Positions 8,903 to 17,970 of a stretch of 64,000 bases of DNA are shown piece after piece (position 1 is the first letter of the stretch; every line of letters starts with the position of its first letter). The stretch comes from Vibrio ouci. GTDB lineage: Bacteria > Pseudomonadota > Gammaproteobacteria > Enterobacterales > Vibrionaceae. The position numbers and the translations under genes are program-made. The notes below the pieces were generated by a model that ran no database searches, had not been told where the DNA came from, and was given only the letters and a program-made list of their open reading frames with translations. Where the stretch lies: the NCBI RefSeq assembly GCF_004551525.1, contig NZ_SATR01000005.1:62001-126000 (forward strand), given 5' to 3'.

Positions 8903-10465
8903 TTATTTCTCTTCAAATCGTTTCGCAAGATGGTGGAACTCTTCAACTTGCACTTTTAGGTCATTTGAATGTTCTTTTACTGAGTGCGTGGCCGCTAGGT
9001 TTTGTTCCGCTGTCGAAGCGATAGATTGAATATGTGCGCTGACATCATTGGTTAACTCACGTTGTTGATTGGCTGAGCTTTCCACTGAGTTTATTAACTC
9101 ATTCATCTGCTGCATTAGGCTCTCTACTTCAGACAAACGAGCAGAACTCTCTTGAGCAGATTCGCCACATTTATCCGTTTGCTCACGATTATCGAGGATA
9201 TCGCGCTGCCAGCCCTCTATCGTGGTTAACATAGCCTCGATGCTGTCTTTTATTTGAATAGTCGCTTTGGATGTTCTTCCTGATAAAGCGCGAACCTCGT
9301 CAGCTACCACAGCAAAACCTCGGCCTTGCTCCCCTGCTCTAGCGGCCTCAATCGCCGCATTCAGTGCAAGTAAATTGGTTTGCTCAGCAATGCCACCGAT
9401 TTCTTCCATCATCTGGCTGACATTTTGCGCTTGCTCACTCAATTGATACGTCGTTTGAGTCGCCTTTTCTGCTTGAGTCGCCAAGCTACTGAGGTTGTGA
9501 TGTGTCTTATCGAGACTCTGTTTTGCACTAACACAGGTGGTTATGGTTAAGTCGACGATTTGATTGGCATCATGAGCACTCGAAGAGACTTCATTCGCGG
9601 TGATTTCAACTTGCTCTGTCGCCTCTCGCACCTGAAAAATGTCTTTAGTCTGTTGGTCCAACGCTTCACTGACTTGGTAGGACGTCGCACTCAAGTTATC
9701 CGCTAAATCGTGTATCGGTTCAGCGGAATCCGTCATTCGACCCAGAACCGTTCTGATTCGGGCAGACGACAACTGTAGATGGAAATCGGCGATCGAGAAC
9801 GGGTCACTGCCCGAGAAAATTAATCGACTCACACTGTCATATTTAGTTTGCAGCTTCTTGAACTTAGCGGGTGTTACAACCAACTCCTGACGGAAGAGTA
9901 GCGCCAACGCCAACAAAGGTAATGCACTTAAACCAATTGCGGCCATACCTTCTAAACCGAGCATAACGGTGACTATTGGTGCAGCAAGTGCACCTAGTAA
10001 ACAGGCATAACGAACAAAATCAGGTACGTTAATTGACCAACTCGCCCCTGACGTCTCCGCTTTAAGAAGCCCTTTATACGCTTTGCTCGCAGTATCAACC
10101 AACTCACGCTTCGGCTTCACTCGCACTGACTGGTAACCGACCATCTTGTTATGTTCAAAAATCGGCGTTACATACGCATCAACCCAGTAATGACCACCAG
10201 ACTTAGTGCGATTCTTAACGATTCCACGCCATGCTTTACCCTGATTTAGATTACTCCACATATCCGCAAAAGCGGCCTTAGGCATATCTGGGTGGCGAAC
10301 AATATTGTGGTTCTGTCCAAGTAATTCGTTTTCTGAATACTCAGCGATTTTACAGAAGGCAGGATTGCAATAAGTTATCACCCCTTTTAAGTCGGTGGTC
10401 GACACCAGTTGTTCATTGTCATTTAAAAGCGTTTCACGATCGGAAGAAGTTGGGCTGACGGTCAT
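8903..10465 (-). CDS. Aer-like methyl-accepting chemotaxis protein with PAS sensor
   Basis: This is about 520 residues from the ATG at 10465; an upstream in-frame ATG at 10519 would add a low-quality 18-residue tail. Residues about 10-125 form an Aer-type PAS domain ([41 protein letters not shown]). A hydrophobic membrane hairpin follows at about 150-195, and the C-terminal half is an MCP signalling domain whose hairpin tip contains [20 protein letters not shown] and [17 protein letters not shown]. This architecture fits a redox or oxygen sensor feeding CheA/CheW. No ligand residues for FAD can be confirmed by eye. It ends at a shared terminator. Confidence 0.9.
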   Translation of the reverse strand: MTVSPTSSDRETLLNDNEQLVSTTDLKGVITYCNPAFCKIAEYSENELLGQNHNIVRHPDMPKAAFADMWSNLNQGKAWRGIVKNRTKSGGHYWVDAYVTPIFEHNKMVGYQSVRVKPKRELVDTASKAYKGLLKAETSGASWSINVPDFVRYACLLGALAAPIVTVMLGLEGMAAIGLSALPLLALALLFRQELVVTPAKFKKLQTKYDSVSRLIFSGSDPFSIADFHLQLSSARIRTVLGRMTDSAEPIHDLADNLSATSYQVSEALDQQTKDIFQVREATEQVEITANEVSSSAHDANQIVDLTITTCVSAKQSLDKTHHNLSSLATQAEKATQTTYQLSEQAQNVSQMMEEIGGIAEQTNLLALNAAIEAARAGEQGRGFAVVADEVRALSGRTSKATIQIKDSIEAMLTTIEGWQRDILDNREQTDKCGESAQESSARLSEVESLMQQMNELINSVESSANQQRELTNDVSAHIQSIASTAEQNLAATHSVKEHSNDLKVQVEEFHHLAKRFEEK

Positions 10466-10790
10466 TGTCTTATCTTTTTTATGGTAATTTGTAGCACGGA
10501 AATATATACAATAAATCAATTTATGACAAAGTATTAATAGATGTTCGGGCTAATACTTTCGTATGAGAATTTGTATTCATATAAATTGTATACTGGACGC
10601 TAAAAACGCAGAGTGACCAAACGCAAACTCTTAGACATTTTGTTAAATTTGTAGACAGCAAAACGCTAAAGTTTAACAACCATCACTTACCACGCCTTTA
10701 TTGAGAGAGGTAGCCCCGAGCCTTTATCGCTTTACTCTTGCCTATTTCCCCTTACAATTGACGCAAGTTTGAATTTCAAGGTTAAATCCC
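10466..10790. other. intergenic region with no recognised gene
   Basis: This 325-base AT-rich gap lies between the divergent receptor and GTPase genes. It must hold both promoters, but I could not assign a -35/-10 pair with good spacing, and saw no RNA gene or strong dyad. Confidence 0.6.
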
Positions 10791-11726
10791 ATGTCTATCC
10801 AATGGTTCCCGGGGCATATGCACAAAGCCCAAAAAGAGATTGCTGAAGCGATCCCTCAAATTGATGTCATTATTGAGGTGCTTGACGCTCGTATCCCTTT
10901 TAGTAGCGAAAACCCAATGATTGCTGAGTTAAAGGGCGATAAACCGGTTGTTAAGGTTCTTAATAAACGTGACCTCGCGGATCCTGAACTCACTCAACTA
11001 TGGATTGACCATTTTGAGAAAGAACACAACGTTAAAGCCATTGCGATCACGACATCCCAGCAACAAGAAGTAAATCGAATCATGGAGCTCGTTCGTAAGC
11101 TGGCGCCTCACCGTGAAGAGATCGGCAAAAATATTCGCACCATGATTATGGGTATTCCTAACGTTGGAAAATCAACCATCATCAATGCTCTGGCAGGCCG
11201 CACAATTGCAGTAACAGGTAACCAACCAGCCGTTACCCGTCGCCAACAGCGCATTAACTTACAGAACGGTATTGTACTTAGTGATACGCCAGGGATTTTG
11301 TGGCCGAAAGTGGAAAACCCGCACAGTGGTTTCCGCCTTGCTGCGACTGGTGCGGTAAAAGATACCGCAATGGAATACGATGAAGTGGCTTTCTACACGG
11401 TAGAGTACTTAGCGAAAGCTTACCCTGAGCGCTTAAAAGAGCGTTACATGCTTGATGAAATGCCAGAGTCTGACATTGAAATTATGGAAGAGATTGGACG
11501 TAACCGCGGTGCACTCAGTGCAGGTGGTCGTATCAATTTACATAAGACGTCGGAAATTCTCCTGCATGAGCTTCGCAACGGCACACTTGGTCAAGTCACT
11601 CTAGAGCTTCCTGAAATGATCACGCAAGAGTTGATCGAAGTAGAGATTGAAGCAACACGTAAAGCTGAAGAAAAAGCGAAGAAGAAAGAAGAACGTCGTA
11701 AACGCTACCTTAAAAACAAGCGCTAA
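10791..11726 (+). CDS. ylqF: ribosome biogenesis GTPase YlqF/RbgA family
   Basis: This is 311 residues and a circularly permuted GTPase. The G4 motif NKRD (near 58-61) comes first, then the P-loop GIPNVGKST (about 121-129) and the G3 motif DTPG. The start MSIQWFPGHMHKAQKEI is the family signature, and the C-terminus is a basic Lys/Arg/Glu helix suited to rRNA contact. Family members act in late assembly of the large ribosomal subunit. It is a single gene with its own terminator. Confidence 0.93.
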   Translation: MSIQWFPGHMHKAQKEIAEAIPQIDVIIEVLDARIPFSSENPMIAELKGDKPVVKVLNKRDLADPELTQLWIDHFEKEHNVKAIAITTSQQQEVNRIMELVRKLAPHREEIGKNIRTMIMGIPNVGKSTIINALAGRTIAVTGNQPAVTRRQQRINLQNGIVLSDTPGILWPKVENPHSGFRLAATGAVKDTAMEYDEVAFYTVEYLAKAYPERLKERYMLDEMPESDIEIMEEIGRNRGALSAGGRINLHKTSEILLHELRNGTLGQVTLELPEMITQELIEVEIEATRKAEEKAKKKEERRKRYLKNKR

Positions 11727-11748
11727 TCGTCAGACTCAAACACCATAT

Positions 11749-11775
11749 AGGCAGTCATTAGACTGCCTTTTTTGT
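11749..11775 (+). terminator. intrinsic terminator after ylqF
   Basis: The arms AGGCAGTC and GACTGCCT with loop ATTA are followed by TTTTTTG. Confidence 0.9.
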
Positions 11776-11793
11776 CTCCATTCCCCAGCATCT

Positions 11794-11812
11794 TTTGTTA
11801 TAGTATAACAAA
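11794..11812 (+). promoter_or_regulatory. Zur (zinc uptake regulator) box
   Basis: TTTGTTATAGTATAACAAA is a perfect 19-bp palindrome. Its core TGTTATA-N-TATAACA is the gammaproteobacterial Zur consensus. It lies 21 bases before the start of the COG0523 GTPase and covers a -10-like TATAGT, so bound Zn-Zur should block transcription. Zinc starvation should induce the gene. Confidence 0.85.
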
Positions 11813-11833
11813 GACAAAAATGAGACATGTTCA

Positions 11834-12817
11834 ATGGGTATCCCAACTAATATCATCACCGGCTTCCTTGGCACTGGTAAAACAACGGCAATTCTCAACC
11901 TATTAAAAACAAAACCAGCCGACGAAAACTGGGCTGTCTTGGTGAATGAATTCGGCGAAATCGGTATTGATGGCGCAATGATGACGGAGCAAGGTGCGTT
12001 AATTAAAGAAGTCCCTGGTGGCTGCATGTGCTGCGCCGCAGGTGTGCCAATGTCAGTCGCAGTTACCGCCCTATTGAGAACCAACCCTGATCGCTTGATT
12101 GTCGAGCCAACCGGGCTTGGCCACGCGCATAAAGTACTCGCTACGCTCACCTCTAGTCAGTTTGTTGACTACATTGATTTAAAAGCCACGATTGGTTTGG
12201 TCGACCCAAGAAATCTCAGTATTGAAAAATACACCAGCAACCAGAACTTCAATGACCAGTTGGCCATTTCAGACATCATCATCGGTAATAAGGTTGATCA
12301 ATGCCATGTTAGTGATATCGATGCCTTTAATGATTGGGTAACCAATCAAACTCCGCCGAAAATTTTCAGTCAATTGGTCCAGCAAGGTAATTTTCCAAGC
12401 GAACTTCTTGGTATTCCCCGCCGTGACTCATCACCTTCATCCGAGGTAGCAGCACATCATCATGAGCACGCAGAGCAAGAGCCTCAATTCGCGTTAGAGC
12501 CAAATCAAACTCACGTTCGTAAAGAGAACAGTGGTCAGGGCTATTTTAGCTGCGGCTGGATCTTCGGCGCTGAAGTTGTATTCCAGTTTGACGAGTTGTT
12601 CTCGGTATTATCGGATATTACCGCGGAACGGGTTAAAGGCGTGTTAAATACGACCAATGGCTGTTTTGCCTTTAACGTCAGTCACGGTGTTGTCTCTGTG
12701 AATGAAATGTCACTGCAAGGGTTTGAAAGTCGACTTGAGGTGATTGATAACCAGTTATTACCGTGGGATCAATTAGAAAATGTATTGGTAAATATTTCCA
12801 CCCTAAGCGAAAAGTAA
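11834..12817 (+). CDS. COG0523 (CobW-like) GTP-dependent zinc metallochaperone
   Basis: This is 327 residues. It has Walker A GFLGTGKTT (near 9-17), an Asn-Glu-Phe-Gly switch, and the metal-binding signature GGCMCC (CxCC), plus EPTGLGHA and a G4-like GNKVDQ. A His-rich stretch HHHEHAEQE near residue 212 separates the GTPase from the CobW C-terminal domain. Members under Zur control move zinc to client enzymes when zinc is scarce (ZagA/YciC/ZigA type). The palindromic Zur box just upstream fixes this as the zinc, not the cobalamin, branch. The transcript leader is very short. Client proteins cannot be read from the context. Confidence 0.9.
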   Translation: MGIPTNIITGFLGTGKTTAILNLLKTKPADENWAVLVNEFGEIGIDGAMMTEQGALIKEVPGGCMCCAAGVPMSVAVTALLRTNPDRLIVEPTGLGHAHKVLATLTSSQFVDYIDLKATIGLVDPRNLSIEKYTSNQNFNDQLAISDIIIGNKVDQCHVSDIDAFNDWVTNQTPPKIFSQLVQQGNFPSELLGIPRRDSSPSSEVAAHHHEHAEQEPQFALEPNQTHVRKENSGQGYFSCGWIFGAEVVFQFDELFSVLSDITAERVKGVLNTTNGCFAFNVSHGVVSVNEMSLQGFESRLEVIDNQLLPWDQLENVLVNISTLSEK

Positions 12818-12859
12818 TATTAAGTGCTTGAGCTATTTAGTAGATTCTAAACGACAAGA

Positions 12860-12878
12860 GGCGCACCTTAAGTGCGCC
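12860..12878 (+). terminator. hairpin after zinc GTPase, weak terminator candidate
   Basis: GGCGCAC and GTGCGCC form a 7-bp GC-rich stem with loop CTTAA. The following bases lack a true T-tract. Confidence 0.45.
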
Positions 12879-12910
12879 CTATCCCTCGTTACTCAATCGT
12901 GAGTCTGCGA

Positions 12911-13033
12911 ATCAGGAGGTCATTATGTTGCGACCTGATATTAAACGAGGCGTTTGTATATTTTGTTTGAATCCATCCAAATTGTAGGTAAGGCGATATT
13001 TCCTCCATGCGGGTCGGTTCAAATTGCCTTACC
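12911..13033 (+). other. structured non-coding stretch with a possible 20-codon ORF
   Basis: An AGGAGGT ribosome site precedes an ATG at 12925 that opens 20 codons (MLRPDIKRGVCIFCLNPSKL) ending at 12987. The ribosome site and start fall inside a dyad: ATCAGGAGGTC (12911-12921) can pair with GACCTGAT (12932-12939) around a bulge. Right after it, GGTAAGGC (12987-12994) pairs perfectly with GCCTTACC (13026-13033), with GGTTCAAAT just inside the second arm. I recognise no known RNA family. It could be an RNA element, a leader peptide, or neither. Confidence 0.3.
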
Positions 13034-13129
13034 CTTTAACTATGGTTCAAAACTGCAATTATGCAAGGGCGAGCAAGGGATCATTGTCGCGTAATTGTGA
13101 CATTAGTCCCGGGAATTTCTTAACGTTTT

Positions 13130-13175
13130 AGAGGCACTCAAGAGTGTCTCTAGCTTCCTGCATCACAGGAAGCTA
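13130..13175. repeat. two tandem hairpins downstream of gabT
   Basis: AGAGGCACTC/GAGTGTCTCT (13130-13151, one G-T pair) abuts the perfect 10-bp stem TAGCTTCCTG/CAGGAAGCTA (13151-13175). They lie 28 bases after the gabT stop. The lack of a T-tract argues against simple termination. They may protect the 3' end of the gab operon mRNA. Confidence 0.6.
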
Positions 13176-13202
13176 TTGCGCTTCAGCATTAGGGTGAGAG
13201 AC

Positions 13203-14480
13203 TCACTTCTTTGTTTCCTGACGAATAATGCTTTCAAGTTTATCCAGACCTTCTTCCAGCACCTCTGGCTCGATAGTCAAAGGAGGAAGCAAACGGATAA
13301 CATTCGCTTTGACGCCACATGAAAGCAGAATCAAACCGTTCTCCTGCGCTTTGCTGATAACCGCTTTGGTCATATCCTGCAAAGGCAGACCTGATTGTGG
13401 GTCAGTAAATTCGATGGCCATCATTGCACCATAAGTACGAATTTCACCAATCGCCGCAACAGATTGCTGTAGCCTGGTCATGCGAGCATTCACCACTTCA
13501 CCAATGCCCTGAGCCTTGGCACATAAGTCTTGCTCTTCAATGATTTTCAGCACTTCAAGACCCGCCACACAGCCTAGCGGTGAACCCGCGTATGTCCCGC
13601 CCAGACCGCCTGGTAGCGCTGAATCCATTACGTCACTCTTACCCACTACCGCAGAGATTGGGTAACCACCAGCAATCCCTTTTGCCATCGTCATCATATC
13701 AGGTTCAATATCGAGATATTCAGTCGCAAACATCTTACCGGTACGAGCGAAACCGGTCTGGATTTCATCGGCAATCAGTATGATGCCATGCTTATCACAC
13801 ACCTGTCGCAGCCCCTGAGCGAACTCTTTAGGTGCCTGATAGAAACCGCCCTCACCCTGTACTGGCTCGAAAATGATCGCCGCAACGCGTGATGGCTCAA
13901 TGTCACAGGCAAACAGATCTTCCAGTGCCTGAAGGCTTTGCTCAACACTAATACCGTGGAACGCATTCGGGTACGGGGCGTGGAAAATTTCATTAGGGAA
14001 TGGACCAAAGCCCGCTTTGTATGGCGCGACTTTGCCCGTCAGACCCATGGTCATGTTGGTACGGCCATGGAAGCCACCTTTAAACGCAATCACGCCGCTG
14101 CGGCCTGTATGGGCACGCGCCACTTTCACTGCGTTTTCAACCGCTTCCGCACCTGTAGTCAGGAAGATCGCTTTCTTAGCTGAGTCGCCTGGCGCAAGCT
14201 CAGTCAGTTTTTCAGCCAGCTCAACAAACGAGGCGTAAGGTGTCACCATCGCACAAGTGTGGGAGAAGTTATCGATTTGAGCTTTCACCGCTTCACTGAT
14301 GCGTTTGTTCGCATGGCCAGTGTTAGTTACCGCAATACCTGCAGCAAAATCGATATACTTGTTACCTTCAATGTCCCACACGTGTGCATTGTCTGCTTTC
14401 TCAACATAGAGGGGATACATTGCGCCCATTCCCTGAGCAATAACCTGACTTCTTCTTTGATGTAGTTGTTGGTTTGTCAT
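13203..14480 (-). CDS. gabT: 4-aminobutyrate aminotransferase
   Basis: This is 425 residues, the usual length, and a class III PLP aminotransferase. It transfers the amino group of GABA to 2-oxoglutarate, giving succinate semialdehyde. Recognisable motifs are [46 protein letters not shown] and the Schiff-base Lys in [12 protein letters not shown]. It is the last gene of the puuD-puuR-puuC-puuB-aguB-aguA-gabD-gabT run on the minus strand, 15 bases after gabD. AAGGAAAG precedes the start. Confidence 0.93.
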   Translation of the reverse strand: MTNQQLHQRRSQVIAQGMGAMYPLYVEKADNAHVWDIEGNKYIDFAAGIAVTNTGHANKRISEAVKAQIDNFSHTCAMVTPYASFVELAEKLTELAPGDSAKKAIFLTTGAEAVENAVKVARAHTGRSGVIAFKGGFHGRTNMTMGLTGKVAPYKAGFGPFPNEIFHAPYPNAFHGISVEQSLQALEDLFACDIEPSRVAAIIFEPVQGEGGFYQAPKEFAQGLRQVCDKHGIILIADEIQTGFARTGKMFATEYLDIEPDMMTMAKGIAGGYPISAVVGKSDVMDSALPGGLGGTYAGSPLGCVAGLEVLKIIEEQDLCAKAQGIGEVVNARMTRLQQSVAAIGEIRTYGAMMAIEFTDPQSGLPLQDMTKAVISKAQENGLILLSCGVKANVIRLLPPLTIEPEVLEEGLDKLESIIRQETKK

Positions 14481-14495
14481 GATTCTTTCCTTAAA

Positions 14496-15923
14496 TTAAT
14501 TGCCGCCAAAGCAGAGGTATTTCACGTCCATGTATTCATCGATACCTTGTTTCGCACCTTCACGTCCGATACCTGACTGTTTCACCCCGCCAAAAGGGGC
14601 AACCTCAGTCGAGATCAGGCCTTCATTGATGCCAACCATGCCGTATTGCAGCGCTTCAGCAATCTTAAATACGCGGTGTACATCCTGGCTGTAGAAATAA
14701 GAAGCCAGACCGTAGATAGTGTCATTGGCCATCTCAATCAGCTGCTCATCGTCATCAAACGCAATCACTGGCGCCACTGGGCCAAAGATTTCCTGAGAAA
14801 CAATATTCATGTCGTGAGTGACATTCTTAAGCACCACTGGCTGGATAAATAGACCATCAAGCTGCTTTTGCTCGGTAACAGGCTGAGCACCTTGCTCAAT
14901 CGCACCGTCAATCAGACTCTGAATGCCCTGTTTTGCGGATTCGCTGATCACAGGCCCAGTGGTGACGCCCTGTTCAAGACCATTACCGACTTTGAGGTTT
15001 TGAACAGCGGCGTCAAACTTAGCAACAAACTCGTCATAGACCTTGCTATGCACATAGAAACGGTTGGCACAGACACATGTCTGACCCGCGTTACGGAACT
15101 TCGACACCATAGCGCCAGCGACTGCCGCATCAATGTCAGCGTCATCAAAGACGATGAATGGCGCGTTACCGCCCAGTTCCATTGAGGTACGTTTGATATC
15201 GTGAGCACTTTGCTGCATCAAAATGCTGCCAACCTTAGTTGAACCCGTGAACGACAGCTTACGAATAAGTGGGTGCGATGTGAAAATGCCGCCAACCTGA
15301 CGTGCATCTTTACCCAGAACGACCTGCAGTACATCACGGGGAATACCTGCCTGATAGGCCAGTTCTGCAACAGCAAATGCCGACAACGGTGTTGACTCTG
15401 AAGGCTTAACCACGAAGCTACAGCCTGCCGCCAGTGCAGGGCCTGCTTTACGAGTGATCATCGCAATCGGGAAGTTCCACGGCGTAATGGCACACGCGAC
15501 ACCGACTGGCTGCTTGATTGTCATCAGACGTTTGTCACCACTTGGCGCAGGAATGGTTTCACCATAAGTACGCTTGGCTTCTTCAGCAAACCACTCAATA
15601 AAACTCGCACCGTATACAACTTCACCTTCTGCTTCCGCTAACGGTTTACCCTGCTCCAGAGTCATAAGGCGGCCGAGGTCTTGTTTGTTCTCGATGACCA
15701 GTTGGTACCAACGCTGTAATAGCGCACCACGCGCTTTGGCCGGCATCGCAGCCCACTCTTTCTGCGCGACACTTGAACGTTCGATACCATCGAGAATCGC
15801 CTGCTCAGACGATACTGGAGCAAAACCCAGCACTTCTCCCGTTGCAGGGTTAGTCACTGCAATGCCTTGATCTTCACTTGGCACCATAAACGAAAGAAGG
15901 CTTTGATTTGTAATTTGTTGCAT
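14496..15923 (-). CDS. gabD: succinate-semialdehyde dehydrogenase
   Basis: This is 475 residues of the ALDH superfamily. Motifs are ITPWNFPIAMITRKAGPALA, the cofactor turn FTGSTKVG, the general base in MELGGNAPF and the catalytic Cys in GQTCVCANR. The NAD(P)-site Lys is in VVKPSEST. It oxidises succinate semialdehyde to succinate, completing GABA catabolism next to gabT. Its start has the ribosome site AAAGGAA. A 63-base gap to aguA upstream contains a small hairpin. Confidence 0.92.
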   Translation of the reverse strand: MQQITNQSLLSFMVPSEDQGIAVTNPATGEVLGFAPVSSEQAILDGIERSSVAQKEWAAMPAKARGALLQRWYQLVIENKQDLGRLMTLEQGKPLAEAEGEVVYGASFIEWFAEEAKRTYGETIPAPSGDKRLMTIKQPVGVACAITPWNFPIAMITRKAGPALAAGCSFVVKPSESTPLSAFAVAELAYQAGIPRDVLQVVLGKDARQVGGIFTSHPLIRKLSFTGSTKVGSILMQQSAHDIKRTSMELGGNAPFIVFDDADIDAAVAGAMVSKFRNAGQTCVCANRFYVHSKVYDEFVAKFDAAVQNLKVGNGLEQGVTTGPVISESAKQGIQSLIDGAIEQGAQPVTEQKQLDGLFIQPVVLKNVTHDMNIVSQEIFGPVAPVIAFDDDEQLIEMANDTIYGLASYFYSQDVHRVFKIAEALQYGMVGINEGLISTEVAPFGGVKQSGIGREGAKQGIDEYMDVKYLCFGGN

Positions 15924-15950
15924 GGTGATTCCTTTTGAAAGCTTTACTTT

Positions 15951-15975
15951 GCCAGTGATTCGTTTCGAATCTGGC
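15951..15975. repeat. intercistronic hairpin between aguA and gabD
   Basis: GATTCG-TTT-CGAATC forms the tip and GCCA/TGGC extends the stem around a 2-base bulge. It may be an mRNA processing or stability element separating the agu and gab parts of the operon. Confidence 0.45.
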
Positions 15976-15986
15976 TTATGATTTAT

Positions 15987-17069
15987 TTATGCTGGGATCT
16001 GTTGGGTAATACAGTGGATATTTCCACCACCTAACAGCACTTCTCTTGTCGGTATCCCGATAATTTGATGCTCTGGCATCGCACTCTGTAGCACAGAGAT
16101 TGCCTCGGCATCGGTTCTATCATCAAGTAGTGGCAAAAATACATAGCCATTTACGATAAGAAAGTTTGCATAAGACGCACTTAAGCGCTCTCCAGCTGCT
16201 CTGCTCATCCCTGAGCTCACTTCAATACCCTGCGCTTCACTCTCACTGTAGTGCAATGGTCCCGGCAGAGGTAAACGAACAATTTCAATCTCACGCCCTT
16301 TGGCATCAGTCTGTGAATTGAGCACCTTTTCCACTTCACGGGATAGCTGATACTGAGGATCACTCGGATCATCAGTCCAGCTCAGGACAACTTTACCCGG
16401 AGCGATGACATGCATCAGGTTATCAACATGCCCATCAGTCTCATCGTTGAACAACCCTTTAGGAAGCCAAATCACTTTTTCAATACTGAGATACTGTTTG
16501 AGCTGCTCTTCAATCTGCTGCTTAGTCAGCAAAGGATTACGACCAGGACTCAGTAAGCACTCTTCTGTGGTATAGAGGGTGCCTTCACCATCGGTGTGAA
16601 TCGAACCACCTTCTAAAACAAACGGGGCGCTGTAGTGGTCGATACCTATGATGTCACACACTGAACTGGCGACCAGATCGTCTTGCTGCCAGTTGTCGTA
16701 CAGGCCGTTGTATTCGCCACCCCAGGCGTTGAACTGCCAGCTAATACCGCGGCGCTCACCACTCTCGTTGACCAATACCGTTGGGCCTATATCGCGCATC
16801 CAGGCGTCATTATATGGAATTTCTACCAGACGCACTTCTGGCTGAAGCAGGTCACGGGCGTGATCAAATTGTTTGCTGCTCACCGCAACACATACCTTGG
16901 TCACTTCAGAAATCGCATTAGCAATTCGAGCAAAGGTTAGCTGTGCCGGCAGTGCATCGTCACGCCAGTTATCACGTCTTTCGGGCCACGCTAACCACAC
17001 TTGGCTAACCGGCTGAAACTCAGCCGGAAAGTAGAAGCCATCTTGTGCAGGTGTTGTAAATAACTGCAT
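15987..17069 (-). CDS. aguA: agmatine deiminase
   Basis: This is 360 residues, typical of the family. It converts agmatine to N-carbamoylputrescine plus ammonia. Guanidino-group-modifying enzyme motifs are present: WLAWPERRDNW, NDAWMRDIGPT, FVLEGGSIHTDGEGT, FNDETDGHVDN and the catalytic Cys at the C-terminus in LLGGGNIHCITQQIP. It is followed by gabD and preceded by aguB with an 11-base gap, so AguA and AguB act in sequence. The ribosome site AGGAGG lies upstream. Confidence 0.95.
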   Translation of the reverse strand: MQLFTTPAQDGFYFPAEFQPVSQVWLAWPERRDNWRDDALPAQLTFARIANAISEVTKVCVAVSSKQFDHARDLLQPEVRLVEIPYNDAWMRDIGPTVLVNESGERRGISWQFNAWGGEYNGLYDNWQQDDLVASSVCDIIGIDHYSAPFVLEGGSIHTDGEGTLYTTEECLLSPGRNPLLTKQQIEEQLKQYLSIEKVIWLPKGLFNDETDGHVDNLMHVIAPGKVVLSWTDDPSDPQYQLSREVEKVLNSQTDAKGREIEIVRLPLPGPLHYSESEAQGIEVSSGMSRAAGERLSASYANFLIVNGYVFLPLLDDRTDAEAISVLQSAMPEHQIIGIPTREVLLGGGNIHCITQQIPA

Positions 17070-17080
17070 TCCAATGCCTC

Positions 17081-17947
17081 CTATACTGCAAGCTTGCCTA
17101 CACTAGCGTATAGATCAGGTCTGCGGTCACGGAACAATCCCCATGAATGACGAGCTTTCGCGGTCTGCTCTAAATCGATCTCTGCATAGATGATTGCCTC
17201 ACCTTCACGTGGCGCTTCCGCAAGCTTGCCACCAGTGTGATCAGTGATGAAAGATGAGCCGTAGAAAGTCGTCTCGATACCATCATCCACTTCAGTTCCT
17301 ACTCGGTTAGAAGCGATGACAGGTACAAGGTTTGCAGCCGAGTGACCTTGCATTGTACGTTGCCAATGATCTCGTGAATCCAGAGTTGGATCCTGAGGTT
17401 CAGAGCCAATCGCCGTTGGATAAAAAATAGCTTCCGCGCCATGAAGAGCCAAACTGCGCGCAAGCTCGGGAAACCATTGATCCCAACAAATACCTGCACC
17501 AAATTTACCAAACTTGGTCTGCCAGACTTTGAATCCTGTATCACCAGGGCTGAAGTAGTACTTCTCGCTATACCCCGGGCCATCCGGGATGTGTGATTTA
17601 CGGTAATTTTCTAATACCGTTCCATCCGCATCAATCATCACCAGCGAGTTGAAGAAGGTGTTGCCTGCTTTTTCAAAGTAGCTGACAGGGATAACCACAC
17701 CTAGCTCTTTCGCCAGCTCGCTCATCTCTTTGATAAGGCGACAGTTAGCCGTCTCTTCTGCTAACTCAAAGTACTTTGCTTCTTGTTTTTTACAGAAGTA
17801 AGGCGCAGCAAAAAGCTCTTGAGGCAAAATGACATTTGCACCGTGCGCCGCAGCTTCACGAATCGCGGCTTTTGCTTTATTGAGATTATCTTCCAGATCC
17901 CAGCTCTTCGTTAACTGTAGAGCGGCAAACTTCACGACTTTACTCAT
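17081..17947 (-). CDS. aguB: N-carbamoylputrescine amidase
   Basis: This is 288 residues of the nitrilase superfamily. The catalytic triad is visible as Glu in LPQELFAAPYF, Lys in NYRKSHIPDGPGY and Cys in GICWDQWFPE. It hydrolyses N-carbamoylputrescine to putrescine, CO2 and ammonia. Its product feeds PuuA, encoded on the other arm of the locus. The ribosome site AAGGAAC precedes the start. Confidence 0.95.
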   Translation of the reverse strand: MSKVVKFAALQLTKSWDLEDNLNKAKAAIREAAAHGANVILPQELFAAPYFCKKQEAKYFELAEETANCRLIKEMSELAKELGVVIPVSYFEKAGNTFFNSLVMIDADGTVLENYRKSHIPDGPGYSEKYYFSPGDTGFKVWQTKFGKFGAGICWDQWFPELARSLALHGAEAIFYPTAIGSEPQDPTLDSRDHWQRTMQGHSAANLVPVIASNRVGTEVDDGIETTFYGSSFITDHTGGKLAEAPREGEAIIYAEIDLEQTAKARHSWGLFRDRRPDLYASVGKLAV

Positions 17948-17970
17948 TGGATGTTCCTTATCTTTTGTTG

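Noticed and set aside
12987..13033. tRNA-like fragment: 7-8 bp acceptor-type pairing plus GGTTCAAAT
   Set aside because: Only 47 bases long. The T-stem does not pair, and no D or anticodon arm is present. Kept only as part of a structured region.
14868..15185. 105-codon plus-strand ORF inside gabD
   Set aside because: It is antisense to a well-conserved ALDH catalytic region, with no ribosome site or recognisable protein features.
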